Notes: generated by a model not told the origin, from the sequence alone. A stretch of 64,000 nucleotides of DNA from Methanosarcina horonobensis HB-1 = JCM 15518 (GCF_000970285.1 NZ_CP009516.1:2893036-2957035), one strand, 5' to 3'. Positions 32,895 to 42,187 are shown, numbered from the stretch's first letter. Numbers and translations are program-made.

Positions 32895-33608
32895 ATGGAC
32901 AAACTGATTCTAATGGTAAAGGGCCACGAAATATGGCTGGAAAAGACGTTGATGAAAGACGATGACGTAGAGATCGGGCTATATTTCGGCCACATGATGA
33001 AGCCGGACGGCTGCCCCGAAATAGCGAAGGTCTCTCCGTCTGTATACGCACCGGATGGCGAGAAGATCTCTGCCGTCCTGGCGGCGAAAAATGAAGCCAT
33101 CGAGCTGAAGTTCAAAGTGGACGGTCCCGGCTGCTACACGGTCGTGGCCGACCTTTCGCCTGAGATATATTCGAACACAAAAAAGGAAGGCTTCAAAGCC
33201 GGTGCTAAAAAAATGTACAATGATGCGGTCTACGCCGGGGCATGGCACCAGATGGCAAAAGCATTCGTGACCATCGGGGAAAATGGAGAATTCAATGCCG
33301 GGCACACAACAGGCATCCTGGACATCTTTCCGGGCGAAATTACTGCCAGGGTGGGTACACCGCTGGCACTTACGGTCTTCTATGAAGGTAAAAAGCTCGA
33401 GGGCGCCGAAGTAAAGGCGGTATCGAAAAAAGAAGGAAAGGAAATGGCAGTCCTGGTCACGGATAAGGACGGCATCGTCAATGTGCCCATTACCGAGGAA
33501 GGCAAATGGATGTTTCTGGTCAGGCACCGGGATGAGTCCAAGGGCATCGAGGACGAGTTTGATGAAATGGTCTTCGTGACCACATATACGCTGGAAGCCG
33601 TGAAATAA
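32895..33608 (+). CDS. DUF4198-type protein (nickel/cobalt-linked)
   Basis: 237 residues. The N-terminus runs M-D-K-L-I-L-M-V-K-G-H-E-I-W-L-E; G-H-E-x-W-L is the usual start of DUF4198 proteins, which are associated with nickel or cobalt transporters. A second domain (V-G-T-P-L-A-L-T-V-F-Y-E-G-K-K-L-E-G-A-E-V) is the family's Ig-like part. Unlike most members it lacks a signal peptide. His residues near the N-terminus may bind metal. GAGGAG precedes the ATG. It is first in a unit with CooC- and CooT-like genes, so a nickel role is likely. Confidence 0.75.
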   Translation: MDKLILMVKGHEIWLEKTLMKDDDVEIGLYFGHMMKPDGCPEIAKVSPSVYAPDGEKISAVLAAKNEAIELKFKVDGPGCYTVVADLSPEIYSNTKKEGFKAGAKKMYNDAVYAGAWHQMAKAFVTIGENGEFNAGHTTGILDIFPGEITARVGTPLALTVFYEGKKLEGAEVKAVSKKEGKEMAVLVTDKDGIVNVPITEEGKWMFLVRHRDESKGIEDEFDEMVFVTTYTLEAVK

Positions 33609-33642
33609 GCCTAAGAGAAGCTTTTTTGGAGACACGGGCAAG

Positions 33643-34422
33643 ATGAAAAAGATCGTCATAACAGGAAAGGGCGGCGTTGGCAAGACCACAATTATTGCCA
33701 CATTGTCGCGACTCCTATCCCGGGACAGCTACCGGGTAATGATAATTGACACCGACCCCAGCATGAATCTGGCTATGTCCATGGGCGTCCCTTTATCGGA
33801 CGTGCTGACTCTTGCAGCCCATAAGACCGAAATAAGGGTCAATACGGACATGGACGATGATGGCGAAGATAATCATCATTCAGGTAAAATCGATTTCGAG
33901 GACGTCCTCAAAGATTTTACCGTGAAGACGTCCGATGAGGTTCGGCTCATCGTTATGGGCACAATACCATTCGGAGGTGCCGGATGTATCTGCTCTTCTG
34001 TTGCCATGGTCAAGCTGCTGGTCGAGCACCTAGCCGCAAATGGCAGTGAGTATGATTTCGTCATCGTAGACTCCCAGGCCGGGTCGGAAATACTGGGCAG
34101 AGGGTTAGCGGCGAACTACGATTATAACGTTGTCGTGACAGAGGCCTTCCCAAAAGCTATCGATGTCGCTAAACACGTCATGAAACTAGCTGCCGACCTC
34201 AAGGTGAAGCGGCAGCTCGTAGTCGTAAACAAGACAGCGAACGGGATTGATGCTGAAAAAGTTGCAAATGCACTTGGCATCGACGGGCATGACATCTTCA
34301 CTGTCAGGCATGATAAAAAAGTCCTGGAAGCGGATAACAATGTCGTCCAGCTGCTGGACATGGAGCCGGATAGCGTGGTTATCGACGACATTCGAAAGAT
34401 AAAGGATGCCGTTTGCTTTTGA
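33643..34422 (+). CDS. CooC-like nickel-insertion ATPase
   Basis: 259 residues of the SIMIBI (MinD-like) class. A deviant Walker A G-K-G-G-V-G-K-T-T-I-I, D-T-D-P-S-M-N-L-A (switch I), F-G-G-A-G-C-I-C-S-S (the C-x-C that binds metal at the CooC dimer interface), and V-D-S-Q-A-G-S-E (Walker B). CooC matures the nickel site of carbon monoxide dehydrogenase in known systems. No CODH gene is in view, so it may serve an enzyme encoded elsewhere. It lies 34 nt after the DUF4198 gene. Confidence 0.9.
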   Translation: MKKIVITGKGGVGKTTIIATLSRLLSRDSYRVMIIDTDPSMNLAMSMGVPLSDVLTLAAHKTEIRVNTDMDDDGEDNHHSGKIDFEDVLKDFTVKTSDEVRLIVMGTIPFGGAGCICSSVAMVKLLVEHLAANGSEYDFVIVDSQAGSEILGRGLAANYDYNVVVTEAFPKAIDVAKHVMKLAADLKVKRQLVVVNKTANGIDAEKVANALGIDGHDIFTVRHDKKVLEADNNVVQLLDMEPDSVVIDDIRKIKDAVCF

Positions 34423-34445
34423 AATTACTATTTGTGAGGATTATA

Positions 34446-34637
34446 ATGTGCGAATTTAAGGTATACCTGGAAGAATCGGGCCAGAGGAAGGAGATCACAA
34501 AAAACATTGTAAAGGCAAAGCTCAAGGAAGGAAAGGTTGTGCTGATGGGCTCGGCCGGCAACATCATGAAAATAGATGCTGACAAAATCCTTGTCGTTGA
34601 CACTCTCATGCAGGAGCTGATCCTGGGAAAGGACTGA
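34446..34637 (+). CDS. cooT: CooT family nickel-binding protein
   Basis: 63 residues beginning M-C-E-F-K-V-Y-L. The Cys at position 2 is the nickel ligand in the CooT family. The rest (K-V-V-L-M-G-S-A-G-N-I-M-K-I-D-A-D-K-I-L-V-V-D-T) fits its small beta fold. I start at the ATG at 34446, after GAGG, not at the in-frame TTG at 34413, which would overlap the CooC-like gene. It closes the DUF4198-CooC-CooT unit. Confidence 0.85.
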   Translation: MCEFKVYLEESGQRKEITKNIVKAKLKEGKVVLMGSAGNIMKIDADKILVVDTLMQELILGKD

Positions 34638-34800
34638 CTTTCCCGGTACCCTATGTGTTTAAAAACAGGGCTAAAGAGCATGTCGTACAATTTCTCATGC
34701 CATTAACTACCTGCCTGTGTAAACCTATCCCAACTTACAGAAGATAATTCCGTTTCCAAGCTGGTCATCGGCAGTGTCATGGACATTACCGATACTTCAT

Positions 34801-34968
34801 TTTTTTGACTATGGCTTCGGCAACCTGAAACGGATGTTGTCCCATTATGGGCTGGACAAGTTTGACAAGAACGGAGACTTAATCCCTTCACTGGCTGAAT
34901 CCCGGAAGAATACTGACTTGAAAAGATGGGTTTTTTCACTTGAGAGATAATGCTAAGTGGCATGATGG
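34801..34968 (+). pseudogene. NikA/OppA-like binding protein remnant, frameshifted
   Basis: The translation contains D-K-F-D-K-N-G-D-L-I-P-S-L-A-E-S-R-K-N-T-D, then W-V-F-S-L. After a frameshift it continues R-D-N-A-K-W-H-D-G. This is the conserved N-terminal region of family 5 binding proteins (compare L-x-E-N-V-E-F-H-D-G in the gene at 42489). All else is missing. It indicates that another Nik-type importer once stood between the nickel cassette and methyltransferase 1. Confidence 0.65.
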
Positions 34969-35107
34969 ATATTGTTCGGCCTTACAACAGAAACATAAGG
35001 TCTGGACGTATAACGCTTAATATGACGTTATATGCCCGGATACATTTTATAAGACAGTCTCTTAAAGAAACACGCTTCAGTTTAAACCTAAAATTTTTAT
35101 TTGATTT

Positions 35108-35875
35108 TTATTTTACTGTACCATAGACCAGATGGGTTGGACGATCGTAGGAATATCTTAAGTGCCATGAAAGATGTTTTTTTTGTACTTTTCTGATATG
35201 CCTGAGGTCGATTATTTTTATGTCCTTAACTTCAAATTCAGAAAGATATTCAACTATCTTTTTTGAGCTAACTCCGTCCCCGTTAGGAATTCTTTCTCGT
35301 AAACTCTTAGAATAGTGTGTTTTAGAAAAATTTGCACCGTATCTTAAAAACTGGTGCAGAGCCAGCATTTTTCGGCTCAATTTTTGAGCTGCGTTCTTTG
35401 GTGCCCATTCTCCGTCAATGATAATTATCTTCCCTCCAGGTTTTGTCGCTTTAATCCAACCCATAATAGCTTTTTCCGGATTCGGTAAAGTCCAAAGAAG
35501 GTAACGGCAAATTACGCAGTCAAAAATATTTTCATCAAAGGGAAGATTTTCAGCGTCGCATTCCATTAGTTTTATAGAAAGGTTTAGACGTTTAGTCTTT
35601 TCTTTGGCCACCGCAAGCATATCTTTACTAAAATCAACACCTGTGACATTATGCCCCAGTTCTGCCAGAAGAGAAGCGATGAAACCTGTACCCGTGCCGA
35701 CGTCAAGGATGTCTTTTTTTTCCTCACCTATAACCTTACCAAGCTCTTTTTTCCAGCATGCCTTTTCTTCTTCGCTGTTAAGACCAGGACTCTGGTCATA
35801 ATATTTGCTGCTACTACTCCAGTAGTTTTTTACTCTTTCCTTAACAGGATCTATTTCGATATTGTTCGCACCCAT
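35108..35875 (-). CDS. Class I SAM methyltransferase, paralogue 1
   Basis: 255 residues, Methyltransf_11-like. Motif I I-L-D-V-G-T-G-T-G, then V-T-G-V-D-F-S-K-D-M-L, then D-A-E-N-L-P-F. The block C-R-Y-L-L-W-T-L-P-N-P-E-K-A and K-P-G-G-K-I-I-I-I-D-G-E-W is shared with the other four paralogues in the window. A Lys/His/Arg-rich C-terminal region (R-K-V-Q-K-K-H-L-S-W-H-L-R-Y) matches paralogues 2 and 3. The substrate is unknown. It lies downstream of the binding-protein gene at 36047-37189 (gap ~170 nt). Confidence 0.85.
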   Translation of the reverse strand: MGANNIEIDPVKERVKNYWSSSSKYYDQSPGLNSEEEKACWKKELGKVIGEEKKDILDVGTGTGFIASLLAELGHNVTGVDFSKDMLAVAKEKTKRLNLSIKLMECDAENLPFDENIFDCVICRYLLWTLPNPEKAIMGWIKATKPGGKIIIIDGEWAPKNAAQKLSRKMLALHQFLRYGANFSKTHYSKSLRERIPNGDGVSSKKIVEYLSEFEVKDIKIIDLRHIRKVQKKHLSWHLRYSYDRPTHLVYGTVK

Positions 35876-36046
35876 ACTGTACCACTACCATAGTTATTAA
35901 TCTGTGGAAGATTTACAGAGGCACTTCCGTTTCCATAACTGTTTTTATTGAGTTTAATGGGATGATCTACGGTATATCATCTTCAATTTTCCAAGCGTAT
36001 AGGGGCTTGCGGGTTATCCAACACTATCTGCATTTTCGAGATTACA

Positions 36047-37189
36047 CTACTCTTTTAATTCAAGTATCCAGGTTCCACTATAATCAATGGGCATGAACCT
36101 TTCATGGAATTCCTTTATTCCGGCTTCCGGGTCTATATCCTTAAAGTCTTCTGGATAGAACCATTTGGCGAAAGCCTGTAAAGCAGCATAATTATATATT
36201 CTGAAGCAGCACCCGTGGAAGACCCCGTATACATTCTCATTCTGCACGGTTTCCAGTGTGTTCCACCCTGGACGATTCAGATATCCTCTAAGTAACTCTC
36301 TGGAATTGTCTTCATTGGTATAGTATCCCAACCTCAGAGAATTGGGAGCTGCCGGCCAGTTCGCACCGCTAATGATTATAATATCAGGATCCTGGTCCAG
36401 TAAAAATTCGGGATTAATAGTAGGCATCTGCTCAGAAAAATTTTCGGCGATGTTACTCCCGCCGGATCTGTTGATAAGCTCGCCCCACCCAACATTGCTA
36501 TAGCTGTTCCCGTAGGTATCCGGACCTTTCCAACCGCACTCGACATAGACTGTTGGTTTTTGCCTGGTGATTTTTGTGATTCGTGAGTAGACGATGTTTG
36601 TCTGATCATTATAAAAATTTGCGATATCATTTGCTCTTTTTTCTTCTCCCAGCAGTTTACCCATCAAAAGTACACTTTTCGGAGGGTTTTCAAGAGGCTT
36701 AGCCCAAAAATCAATCACTATAACCGGTATTCCAGCCTGCTCAAGCTTTTTAATGTCTTCTTTAGCTTTTTCATAATCCCAGAGAGGGATAGTGACCAAG
36801 TCAGGATTTAACGAAACCACTTTTTCTACACTAAATGTACCTTTGGAGATAGAGCCAACATCGGGTATATTTTCTATTTCTGGATATTTTTCTTTAAACT
36901 TATCATAGGTATCTTTATCGGTATCCTTTATATCAGGGCCCCAGCCAACTATTTTTCTAGAAAAGTCTTCTCCTTCGATAGCAGCAAATTCATGGAGGTC
37001 TCTAGAACTCCCGAGAATTACTCTTTCGACAGGCACTTTAAGTGATACGCTTCTACCTGCTAAATCTGTCACTGTTATTATATTATTTTCTGTCAATTTC
37101 TCGGAAGAACCGGATAGTAAAAATATGCCGGCAGCTGATATAATAATTATAAAAGTTAGAGCGGTTACAATTGAGCTATTTTTATTCAT
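36047..37189 (-). CDS. FecB/BtuF-like metal-complex binding protein 2
   Basis: About 380 residues. A family 2-type periplasmic binding protein begins I-T-V-T-D-L-A-G-R-S-V-S-L-K-V-P-V-E-R-V and ends W-N-T-L-E-T-V-Q-N-E-N-V-Y-G-V-F-H-G-C-C-F. The membrane anchor is an N-terminal helix followed by L-L-S-G-S-S with no lipobox Cys, unlike protein 1 (40788). The paired H-G-C-C or H-G-Y-C motif near the C-terminus is shared with protein 1 and may touch a metal. I start at the second Met (37189), which is better spaced from GAGG. There is no permease of its own; it may feed the FecCD system next door. A NikR-like palindrome lies just upstream. Confidence 0.85.
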   Translation of the reverse strand: MNKNSSIVTALTFIIIISAAGIFLLSGSSEKLTENNIITVTDLAGRSVSLKVPVERVILGSSRDLHEFAAIEGEDFSRKIVGWGPDIKDTDKDTYDKFKEKYPEIENIPDVGSISKGTFSVEKVVSLNPDLVTIPLWDYEKAKEDIKKLEQAGIPVIVIDFWAKPLENPPKSVLLMGKLLGEEKRANDIANFYNDQTNIVYSRITKITRQKPTVYVECGWKGPDTYGNSYSNVGWGELINRSGGSNIAENFSEQMPTINPEFLLDQDPDIIIISGANWPAAPNSLRLGYYTNEDNSRELLRGYLNRPGWNTLETVQNENVYGVFHGCCFRIYNYAALQAFAKWFYPEDFKDIDPEAGIKEFHERFMPIDYSGTWILELKE

Positions 37190-37223
37190 ATCCATGCCTC
37201 TTTCGCTTCAGGTATAAGCTTCA

Positions 37224-37257
37224 ATTGTATTAATATATAGTCATTATGTAATACAAT
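37224..37257 (-). promoter_or_regulatory. NikR-like palindrome
   Basis: ATTGTATTA (37224-37232), 16 nt spacer, TAATACAAT (37249-37257): an exact 9-bp inverted repeat. The core GTATTA-N16-TAATAC has the same half-site length and spacing as the established E. coli NikR operator GTATGA-N16-TCATAC. It lies 35-68 nt before the binding-protein gene. No nikR gene is in the window. Confidence 0.6.
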
Positions 37258-37368
37258 ACTCGAATATCTTTGATTTTTCTTTTATTTTTTAACATTATAC
37301 AGAAAATAATATGATTTATTATTATTTTTTGATCATTTAATGTTCATTCGCAAATTTATATTGAAATG

Positions 37369-38121
37369 TCATTTCAGGCCACAGATCGCATAATAGTCAT
37401 ACTTGTAGGTGACCTTATACCTGAAAGGCATATGCTTTTTCTGAATTCTCACGAGATCGTTTAGCCCCATCGAGTGCACATTTTTAAGCCCGGCTTTTTC
37501 CATGTATTCCCGGGCCTTATCCAAAGACACCCCTTTTGCGTTAGGCAGCATGGCATTCATTTCCGCAGTATAGCTGTCTTTAGAGATATCGTTTCTTTCG
37601 ACTATAAGTATCATAAGATTACCGATCTTTCTTCTCAAGCGCGTCTCAAGGCTACCATTACCCCATATGCCATCTATGACGACTACTTTTCCCCCAGGCT
37701 TCAGTACATTTCGCCAGCTTTCAAGGGCTTTTTCCGGATTCGGCAGCGTCCAGAGTACGTGTCGGGTTACGACTGCATCAAATTTTCCCTTGTCGAAGGG
37801 GAGATTCTCTGCGTCGCCTATCCTAAATTCGATACTGCCGGGAGCCTTTGACTTTGCCACCGCGAGCATTTTCTCGGATAGGTCGATACCCGTCACCTCA
37901 TGCCCCATGTCCGCCAGCATTCGGCTCATCTCGCCTGTGCCGCAGCCAACATCCAGAACGGTTAGCTCTTCTCCGGGGATGACTTGCCTGAAAAGTGCCT
38001 TCCAGGCTGCTGCCTCTTCCTCGCTCTTTACTCCGTGGCCATGATATGTATCATAGCGCTGCGATGAATAGTCCCATCGCTTCGTGATCTCTTCCTTGAT
38101 TTTGTTCTCATTAATTGACAT
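37369..38121 (-). CDS. Class I SAM methyltransferase, paralogue 2
   Basis: About 250 residues. The ATG at 38121 has GAGGT 8 nt upstream; the longer frame would overlap paralogue 3. Motifs: V-L-D-V-G-C-G-T-G-E-M, V-T-G-I-D-L-S-E-K-M-L, D-A-E-N-L-P-F, T-R-H-V-L-W-T-L-P-N-P-E-K-A, K-P-G-G-K-V-V-V-I-D-G-I-W. It is the last gene of the operon starting at 41942 and follows paralogue 3 by 16 nt. Methylation target unknown. Confidence 0.85.
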   Translation of the reverse strand: MSINENKIKEEITKRWDYSSQRYDTYHGHGVKSEEEAAAWKALFRQVIPGEELTVLDVGCGTGEMSRMLADMGHEVTGIDLSEKMLAVAKSKAPGSIEFRIGDAENLPFDKGKFDAVVTRHVLWTLPNPEKALESWRNVLKPGGKVVVIDGIWGNGSLETRLRRKIGNLMILIVERNDISKDSYTAEMNAMLPNAKGVSLDKAREYMEKAGLKNVHSMGLNDLVRIQKKHMPFRYKVTYKYDYYAICGLK

Positions 38122-38137
38122 TTTTATACCTCGGATC

Positions 38138-38923
38138 TTATCCGTTTTTAGCCGCGATACCCTGGACCATAAAAATCGGGTGATCATTTGCATATTTTAA
38201 ATACCAGGGTAGTCTCTTTCGCTGCATATCCCGAATTATCTTCAAATCGGTAACGGCGATATCAGTTAAGTCGGCCTTAGATACATATTCCATGACCTGC
38301 TTTTTCTCGACCCCATGCGGATTAGGGAGGCCGACACTGACCTCCTTCTTATAATCGTAGGTGAAAGGATTTTTTCCATTTTTTATAAATCGGTAGATGT
38401 GGTAATTTGCTGCGGATATAAGGGGAAGTAAACCTTTTGTAACCCACTTCCCGTCAATGATGACAATTTTACCGCCCGGCTTCACGACCCTTACCCATTC
38501 CTTTACCGCTTTTTCCGGATGTGGCAGCGTCCAGAGCACGTACCGGGCTGTGACACAATCAAAAGTCTCATCCTCGAAGCTAAGGTTCTCGACATCCCCG
38601 TCCATAAATCGGATGTTTGCTCCCTTTTCCAGGGCTTTTTTCCGGGCCACGTCCATCATTCCTTCGCTAAAGTCGACCGCTGTCACTCCATGGCCTAGCT
38701 CTGCCAGGTACATGGCGATTATTCCGGTACCGCTGCCGACGTCCAGGATGTTTTTAGGGCTCTGGCCGATCGCGCCTGATAATAGCTCTTTCCACATCTG
38801 GTTTTCATCGTCCCCTCCGCTCCCTGGTGCCGTATCGTAGAACTTGCTCCCGTAATCCCAGTATTTCTTTACTCCTTCTTTGGTTCTGTCGAGTTCTAGC
38901 TTTCCTGATTCCATCATGATCAT
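38138..38923 (-). CDS. Class I SAM methyltransferase, paralogue 3
   Basis: About 261 residues. The ATG at 38923 overlaps the TGA of the FecE-like gene by ATGA, indicating translational coupling; Met codons 38917 and 38914 are alternatives. Motifs: I-L-D-V-G-S-G-T-G, V-T-A-V-D-F-S-E-G-M, A-R-Y-V-L-W-T-L-P-H-P-E-K-A, K-P-G-G-K-I-V-I-I-D-G-K-W. Coupling to a metal-complex importer ties the enzyme to the transported ligand or metal. Confidence 0.85.
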   Translation of the reverse strand: MIMMESGKLELDRTKEGVKKYWDYGSKFYDTAPGSGGDDENQMWKELLSGAIGQSPKNILDVGSGTGIIAMYLAELGHGVTAVDFSEGMMDVARKKALEKGANIRFMDGDVENLSFEDETFDCVTARYVLWTLPHPEKAVKEWVRVVKPGGKIVIIDGKWVTKGLLPLISAANYHIYRFIKNGKNPFTYDYKKEVSVGLPNPHGVEKKQVMEYVSKADLTDIAVTDLKIIRDMQRKRLPWYLKYANDHPIFMVQGIAAKNG

Positions 38924-39717
38924 CCCGTTATGGCCTTTTTTATCCCGCATTTTCGCGTCGAATTAATTGGTATGACTTGCGGTATGCCCTCACCGTCGAG
39001 CGTTACTCTTGCATTGACCCCGTATACTTCCCGGATCATCGCTTCGGTTATCACGGAAGCCGGGCTTCCTGCCGCCACGATCTTACCTCCGTTCATCAAT
39101 ATGACGTTGCCTGCATATCGGGCCGCCAGGTTGAGGTCGTGCAATGCTACTATCGTCGTCATATCGTTCTCTTCCGTGATGTTCCGGATCACGTCAAAAA
39201 GCTCGAGCTGCCGCTGGAGGTCCAGTGAGTTCGTAGGCTCGTCCATGAGAAGCACTCCGGGCTTTCGGATGATCGACTGAGCAATGGATACCATTTGCTT
39301 CTGTCCGCCGCTGAGCTCGTTCATTTGCCGCATCGCCAGGTCTTCGATCCCGAGCTTTTCAAGAGTATCCATAGATGCGGACAGGTCCTCGTCCTTGATC
39401 CTCCAGCCAAGCGAGCTTAGCTTTCCCATCAATGTTGCCTCCAGCACCGTCATGACCGCGCTTGTAGATGATTCCTGGGGAAGGTAGCTGATAGCTTTTA
39501 TGACCTCGTCCTTCTGATATGCTTTCAGGTCTTTTCCATTGAGGATTATCGATCCTTCGGCCTTGAGTATCCCGCACATGCATTTTAGCAAGGTAGATTT
39601 TCCGGCCGCGTTCGGGCCTATGATCGCGGTGATCATAGGCTCGGCGACCATGCTTACGTTTTTTAATACCGGATTGGAATTATATCCGAACTTGAGGTTT
39701 TTGATTTCCAGCTTCAC
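38920..39717 (-). CDS. FecE/BtuD-like ABC ATPase
   Basis: 265 residues. Walker A G-P-N-A-A-G-K-S-T, signature L-S-G-G-Q-K-Q-M-V, Walker B L-L-M-D-E-P-T-N-S-L-D-L, switch region V-A-L-H-D-L-N-L-A. It is a type II importer ATPase for iron-siderophore, cobalamin or related metal complexes. GTG start overlaps the permease stop (GTGA). It is also coupled to methyltransferase 3 downstream. Confidence 0.92.
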   Translation of the reverse strand: MKLEIKNLKFGYNSNPVLKNVSMVAEPMITAIIGPNAAGKSTLLKCMCGILKAEGSIILNGKDLKAYQKDEVIKAISYLPQESSTSAVMTVLEATLMGKLSSLGWRIKDEDLSASMDTLEKLGIEDLAMRQMNELSGGQKQMVSIAQSIIRKPGVLLMDEPTNSLDLQRQLELFDVIRNITEENDMTTIVALHDLNLAARYAGNVILMNGGKIVAAGSPASVITEAMIREVYGVNARVTLDGEGIPQVIPINSTRKCGIKKAITG

Positions 39718-40757
39718 CAGTATCCCCTCTTTTTAGATAGCAGGAGCCAGATGAAAAACGGAATTCCGATCAGTGACGTGAGTATCCCTATGGGAAATAT
39801 GATCCCAGGGACGATGGCTTTGCTGAAGATTGAAGCGGTAGAGAGTATAAACGCTCCGGACAGGGCTGAAAAAGGTAAAAAGTACCGGTGATCCTCGCCC
39901 ACGAGCATCCGTGCTATGTGTGGCGCCACAAGGCCGATGAACCCGATAGTGCCCACGAACGCCACCGCCGTGGCCGTAAGAACCGAAACCAGGATCAGTC
40001 CCTTTATTCTCATCCTTTCGACATTCACGCCAAGACTTCTTGCCTTATCGTCGCCCAGCCTGAGAGCGGTGAGTTTCCAGACATCCATGGCCAGCAGCGG
40101 TATAACCACCAGAACGATCCCCACAGTGATGCCCAGAGTGGTCCAGTTGGCCCTGGTCAGACTGCCGAAAAGCCAGAAAACGATGGCCTGGACCTGCTCC
40201 GGGTTTGCCGTGTATTGCAGGAGCGCCAGAAGAGAGTCGAACAGGAACAGCACAGCGATGCCGGTAAGAACGATAGTCTCGGAGGTGGCCTGCTTGAACC
40301 TGGCAATACCATATATTGCCATGCAACTGATTAGCGAGAACACGAATGCGTTGATCGGAACGAATAAGGTATCCGCAAATGGCAGCACTCCCACCCCGAG
40401 CACGATGGCCAGTGCGGCACCGAACCCGGCGGCTGCGGATATGCCAAGTGTATATGGGCTAGCCAGGGGGTTATCGAGGATAGTTTGCATATTCGCACCG
40501 GCGAGGCCTAAAGTTATTCCTATCACGATTGCCATGAGGGCGCCGGGTAGGCGGTAGGTCCAAACGATGACCTGAACCGATCGCTCGCTGTAAGCAGGGA
40601 ATAATATTGTCGAAATAACCTCACTTGTCGATAAAGACGCCGGTCCTGTCATAACGTCAATAATAAAAGTGAGGACGATCGCCACCAAGATCGAGAGGAG
40701 AAAAAGATATTTCTTCCTCGTGATTCCCCTGTACGCCGTTTTTGCCTTAACGTTCAT
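39714..40757 (-). CDS. FecCD/BtuC-like permease
   Basis: 347 residues with about ten hydrophobic helices. Family motifs: R-L-P-G-A-L-M-A-I-V-I-G, G-L-A-G-A-N-M-Q-T-I-L-D-N-P-L-A-S-P-Y-T-L-G, and G-F-I-G-L-V-A-P-H-I-A-R-M-L-V-G-E-D-H-R. Type II importer membrane subunit, working as a homodimer. It lies 30 nt after the binding-protein gene and overlaps the ATPase gene by 4 nt. Confidence 0.92.
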   Translation of the reverse strand: MNVKAKTAYRGITRKKYLFLLSILVAIVLTFIIDVMTGPASLSTSEVISTILFPAYSERSVQVIVWTYRLPGALMAIVIGITLGLAGANMQTILDNPLASPYTLGISAAAGFGAALAIVLGVGVLPFADTLFVPINAFVFSLISCMAIYGIARFKQATSETIVLTGIAVLFLFDSLLALLQYTANPEQVQAIVFWLFGSLTRANWTTLGITVGIVLVVIPLLAMDVWKLTALRLGDDKARSLGVNVERMRIKGLILVSVLTATAVAFVGTIGFIGLVAPHIARMLVGEDHRYFLPFSALSGAFILSTASIFSKAIVPGIIFPIGILTSLIGIPFFIWLLLSKKRGYW

Positions 40758-40787
40758 CCTAAGCGCTGCCCCTCAAGTCCGCGTTTG

Positions 40788-41942
40788 TTAATAATGGCTG
40801 TACATGAACGTCCCGCCGTATTCAACGGGCATGAACTTTTCATGGTACTCCCGGATGGTAGCATCAGGGTCGATATCCTTGAACTCCTCCGGATAGAACC
40901 ACTTCGCAAAAGCTTCCAGCGCCACGAAATTATAGATGCTGAAGCAGTATCCGTGATAAATACCGTAAACCTTGCGGTTCTTGACAGCGTTAATCGTGTC
41001 CCATCCGGGGCGTGCAATATATGCATCAATTGTATTTCTCGTATCTGCGGCGGTTGAGGTATATCCCATCCTGATCGATCCCGGTGTGGACCAGTTCCGG
41101 CCGGTCAGTATTATGATATTCGGGTTCTGGTTGATGAGGTACTCGGGGCTGATTGCTTTGCTGGTATTTCCTAATAAAGGCTCGGCAATGTTATCTCCAC
41201 CTGCCTTCTTTACGATCGATCCCCATGCCACGTCGCCCTCGGTTATGCCATATGTTTCTGGGCCATTGTATCCGGTCTCTATATATACACTGGGCTTCAG
41301 TCCGGCGTTTTTCGCCAGGCGCGAATAAACCGCGTCGACATGTTGATCATAAAAATCGACGATATCCTTCGCTCTTTGTTCTTTGCCCAGGATCTGGCCA
41401 AGCAGCAGCATGCTCTTCGTGGAGTTGGTCATCGGATCCATGTAGAAATCCACGAAGACTACCGGGATGCCTGCCTGTTCCAGCCTGATCAGGGCTTCTT
41501 TTGTCGCGTCCCCGCACCACATGAATTCCCAGTTGTGCATGATGACGACGTCCGGGTTCAACGCGATCACCTTTTCAACGCTGAATGTGCTGTCGTCGAG
41601 GGAACCTACATTGGGAACATCGGCCAGCTTCGGATATTTTTCCACGAATTTCACATATCCGTCACCTGCATAGTCCTTGAAATCATTATCCCACCCTACA
41701 ATCTTATCGGCAATGGCCTTCCCATCTATAGCGGCCAGTTCCTGGGTTTTTGACGATTCCATCAGGACAATCCGTTCTACCGGTGCCTTTACAGTAACCG
41801 ATCTCCCCTGCATATCCGTAACGGTGACCGTGTTCGTCTGGTCTCCTGTGCCGCCTTTTGTAACACAGCCGGAGGCCGTAAAGACCGTAAAAATAACCAG
41901 TACGACCGCAAGGATTGAGAACGTTGTTAATCTATCGCGCAT
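40788..41942 (-). CDS. FecB/BtuF-like metal-complex binding lipoprotein 1
   Basis: About 384 residues. A signal ends in T-A-S-G-C (lipobox). Then V-T-V-T-D-M-Q-G-R-S-V-T-V-K-A-P-V-E-R-I, the family 2 binding-protein start. The C-terminal I-Y-H-G-Y-C-F-S-I-Y-N-F-V-A-L-E-A-F-A-K-W is shared with protein 2. I use the ATG at 41942 because GAGAGAGG lies before it, inside the longer frame to 41957. It heads the operon SBP-FecC-FecE-MT3-MT2. The transported compound is not indicated; nickel or another metal chelate is my inference from the neighbourhood. Confidence 0.9.
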   Translation of the reverse strand: MRDRLTTFSILAVVLVIFTVFTASGCVTKGGTGDQTNTVTVTDMQGRSVTVKAPVERIVLMESSKTQELAAIDGKAIADKIVGWDNDFKDYAGDGYVKFVEKYPKLADVPNVGSLDDSTFSVEKVIALNPDVVIMHNWEFMWCGDATKEALIRLEQAGIPVVFVDFYMDPMTNSTKSMLLLGQILGKEQRAKDIVDFYDQHVDAVYSRLAKNAGLKPSVYIETGYNGPETYGITEGDVAWGSIVKKAGGDNIAEPLLGNTSKAISPEYLINQNPNIIILTGRNWSTPGSIRMGYTSTAADTRNTIDAYIARPGWDTINAVKNRKVYGIYHGYCFSIYNFVALEAFAKWFYPEEFKDIDPDATIREYHEKFMPVEYGGTFMYSHY

Positions 41943-42187
41943 GCTAACCTCTCTCATTCAAATTATACCGAAACCGGACCACTTTCATATGCTGGCATGA
42001 AACCACGTTTGTACCCTATTGGATTGTAGCCTGTAGAAGCCCGCGTTTAGCGGGAAAGACATCCGCCGTAATTATTTTATGGGCTTATACTTATCCAAAA
42101 ATGCAAGTGTCTATTGTAAGAGCTCGTTACCCAGTATCACAATCATTGAAGATCCAGTAACGATACAGCACTCAATAGGGTTTTAAT

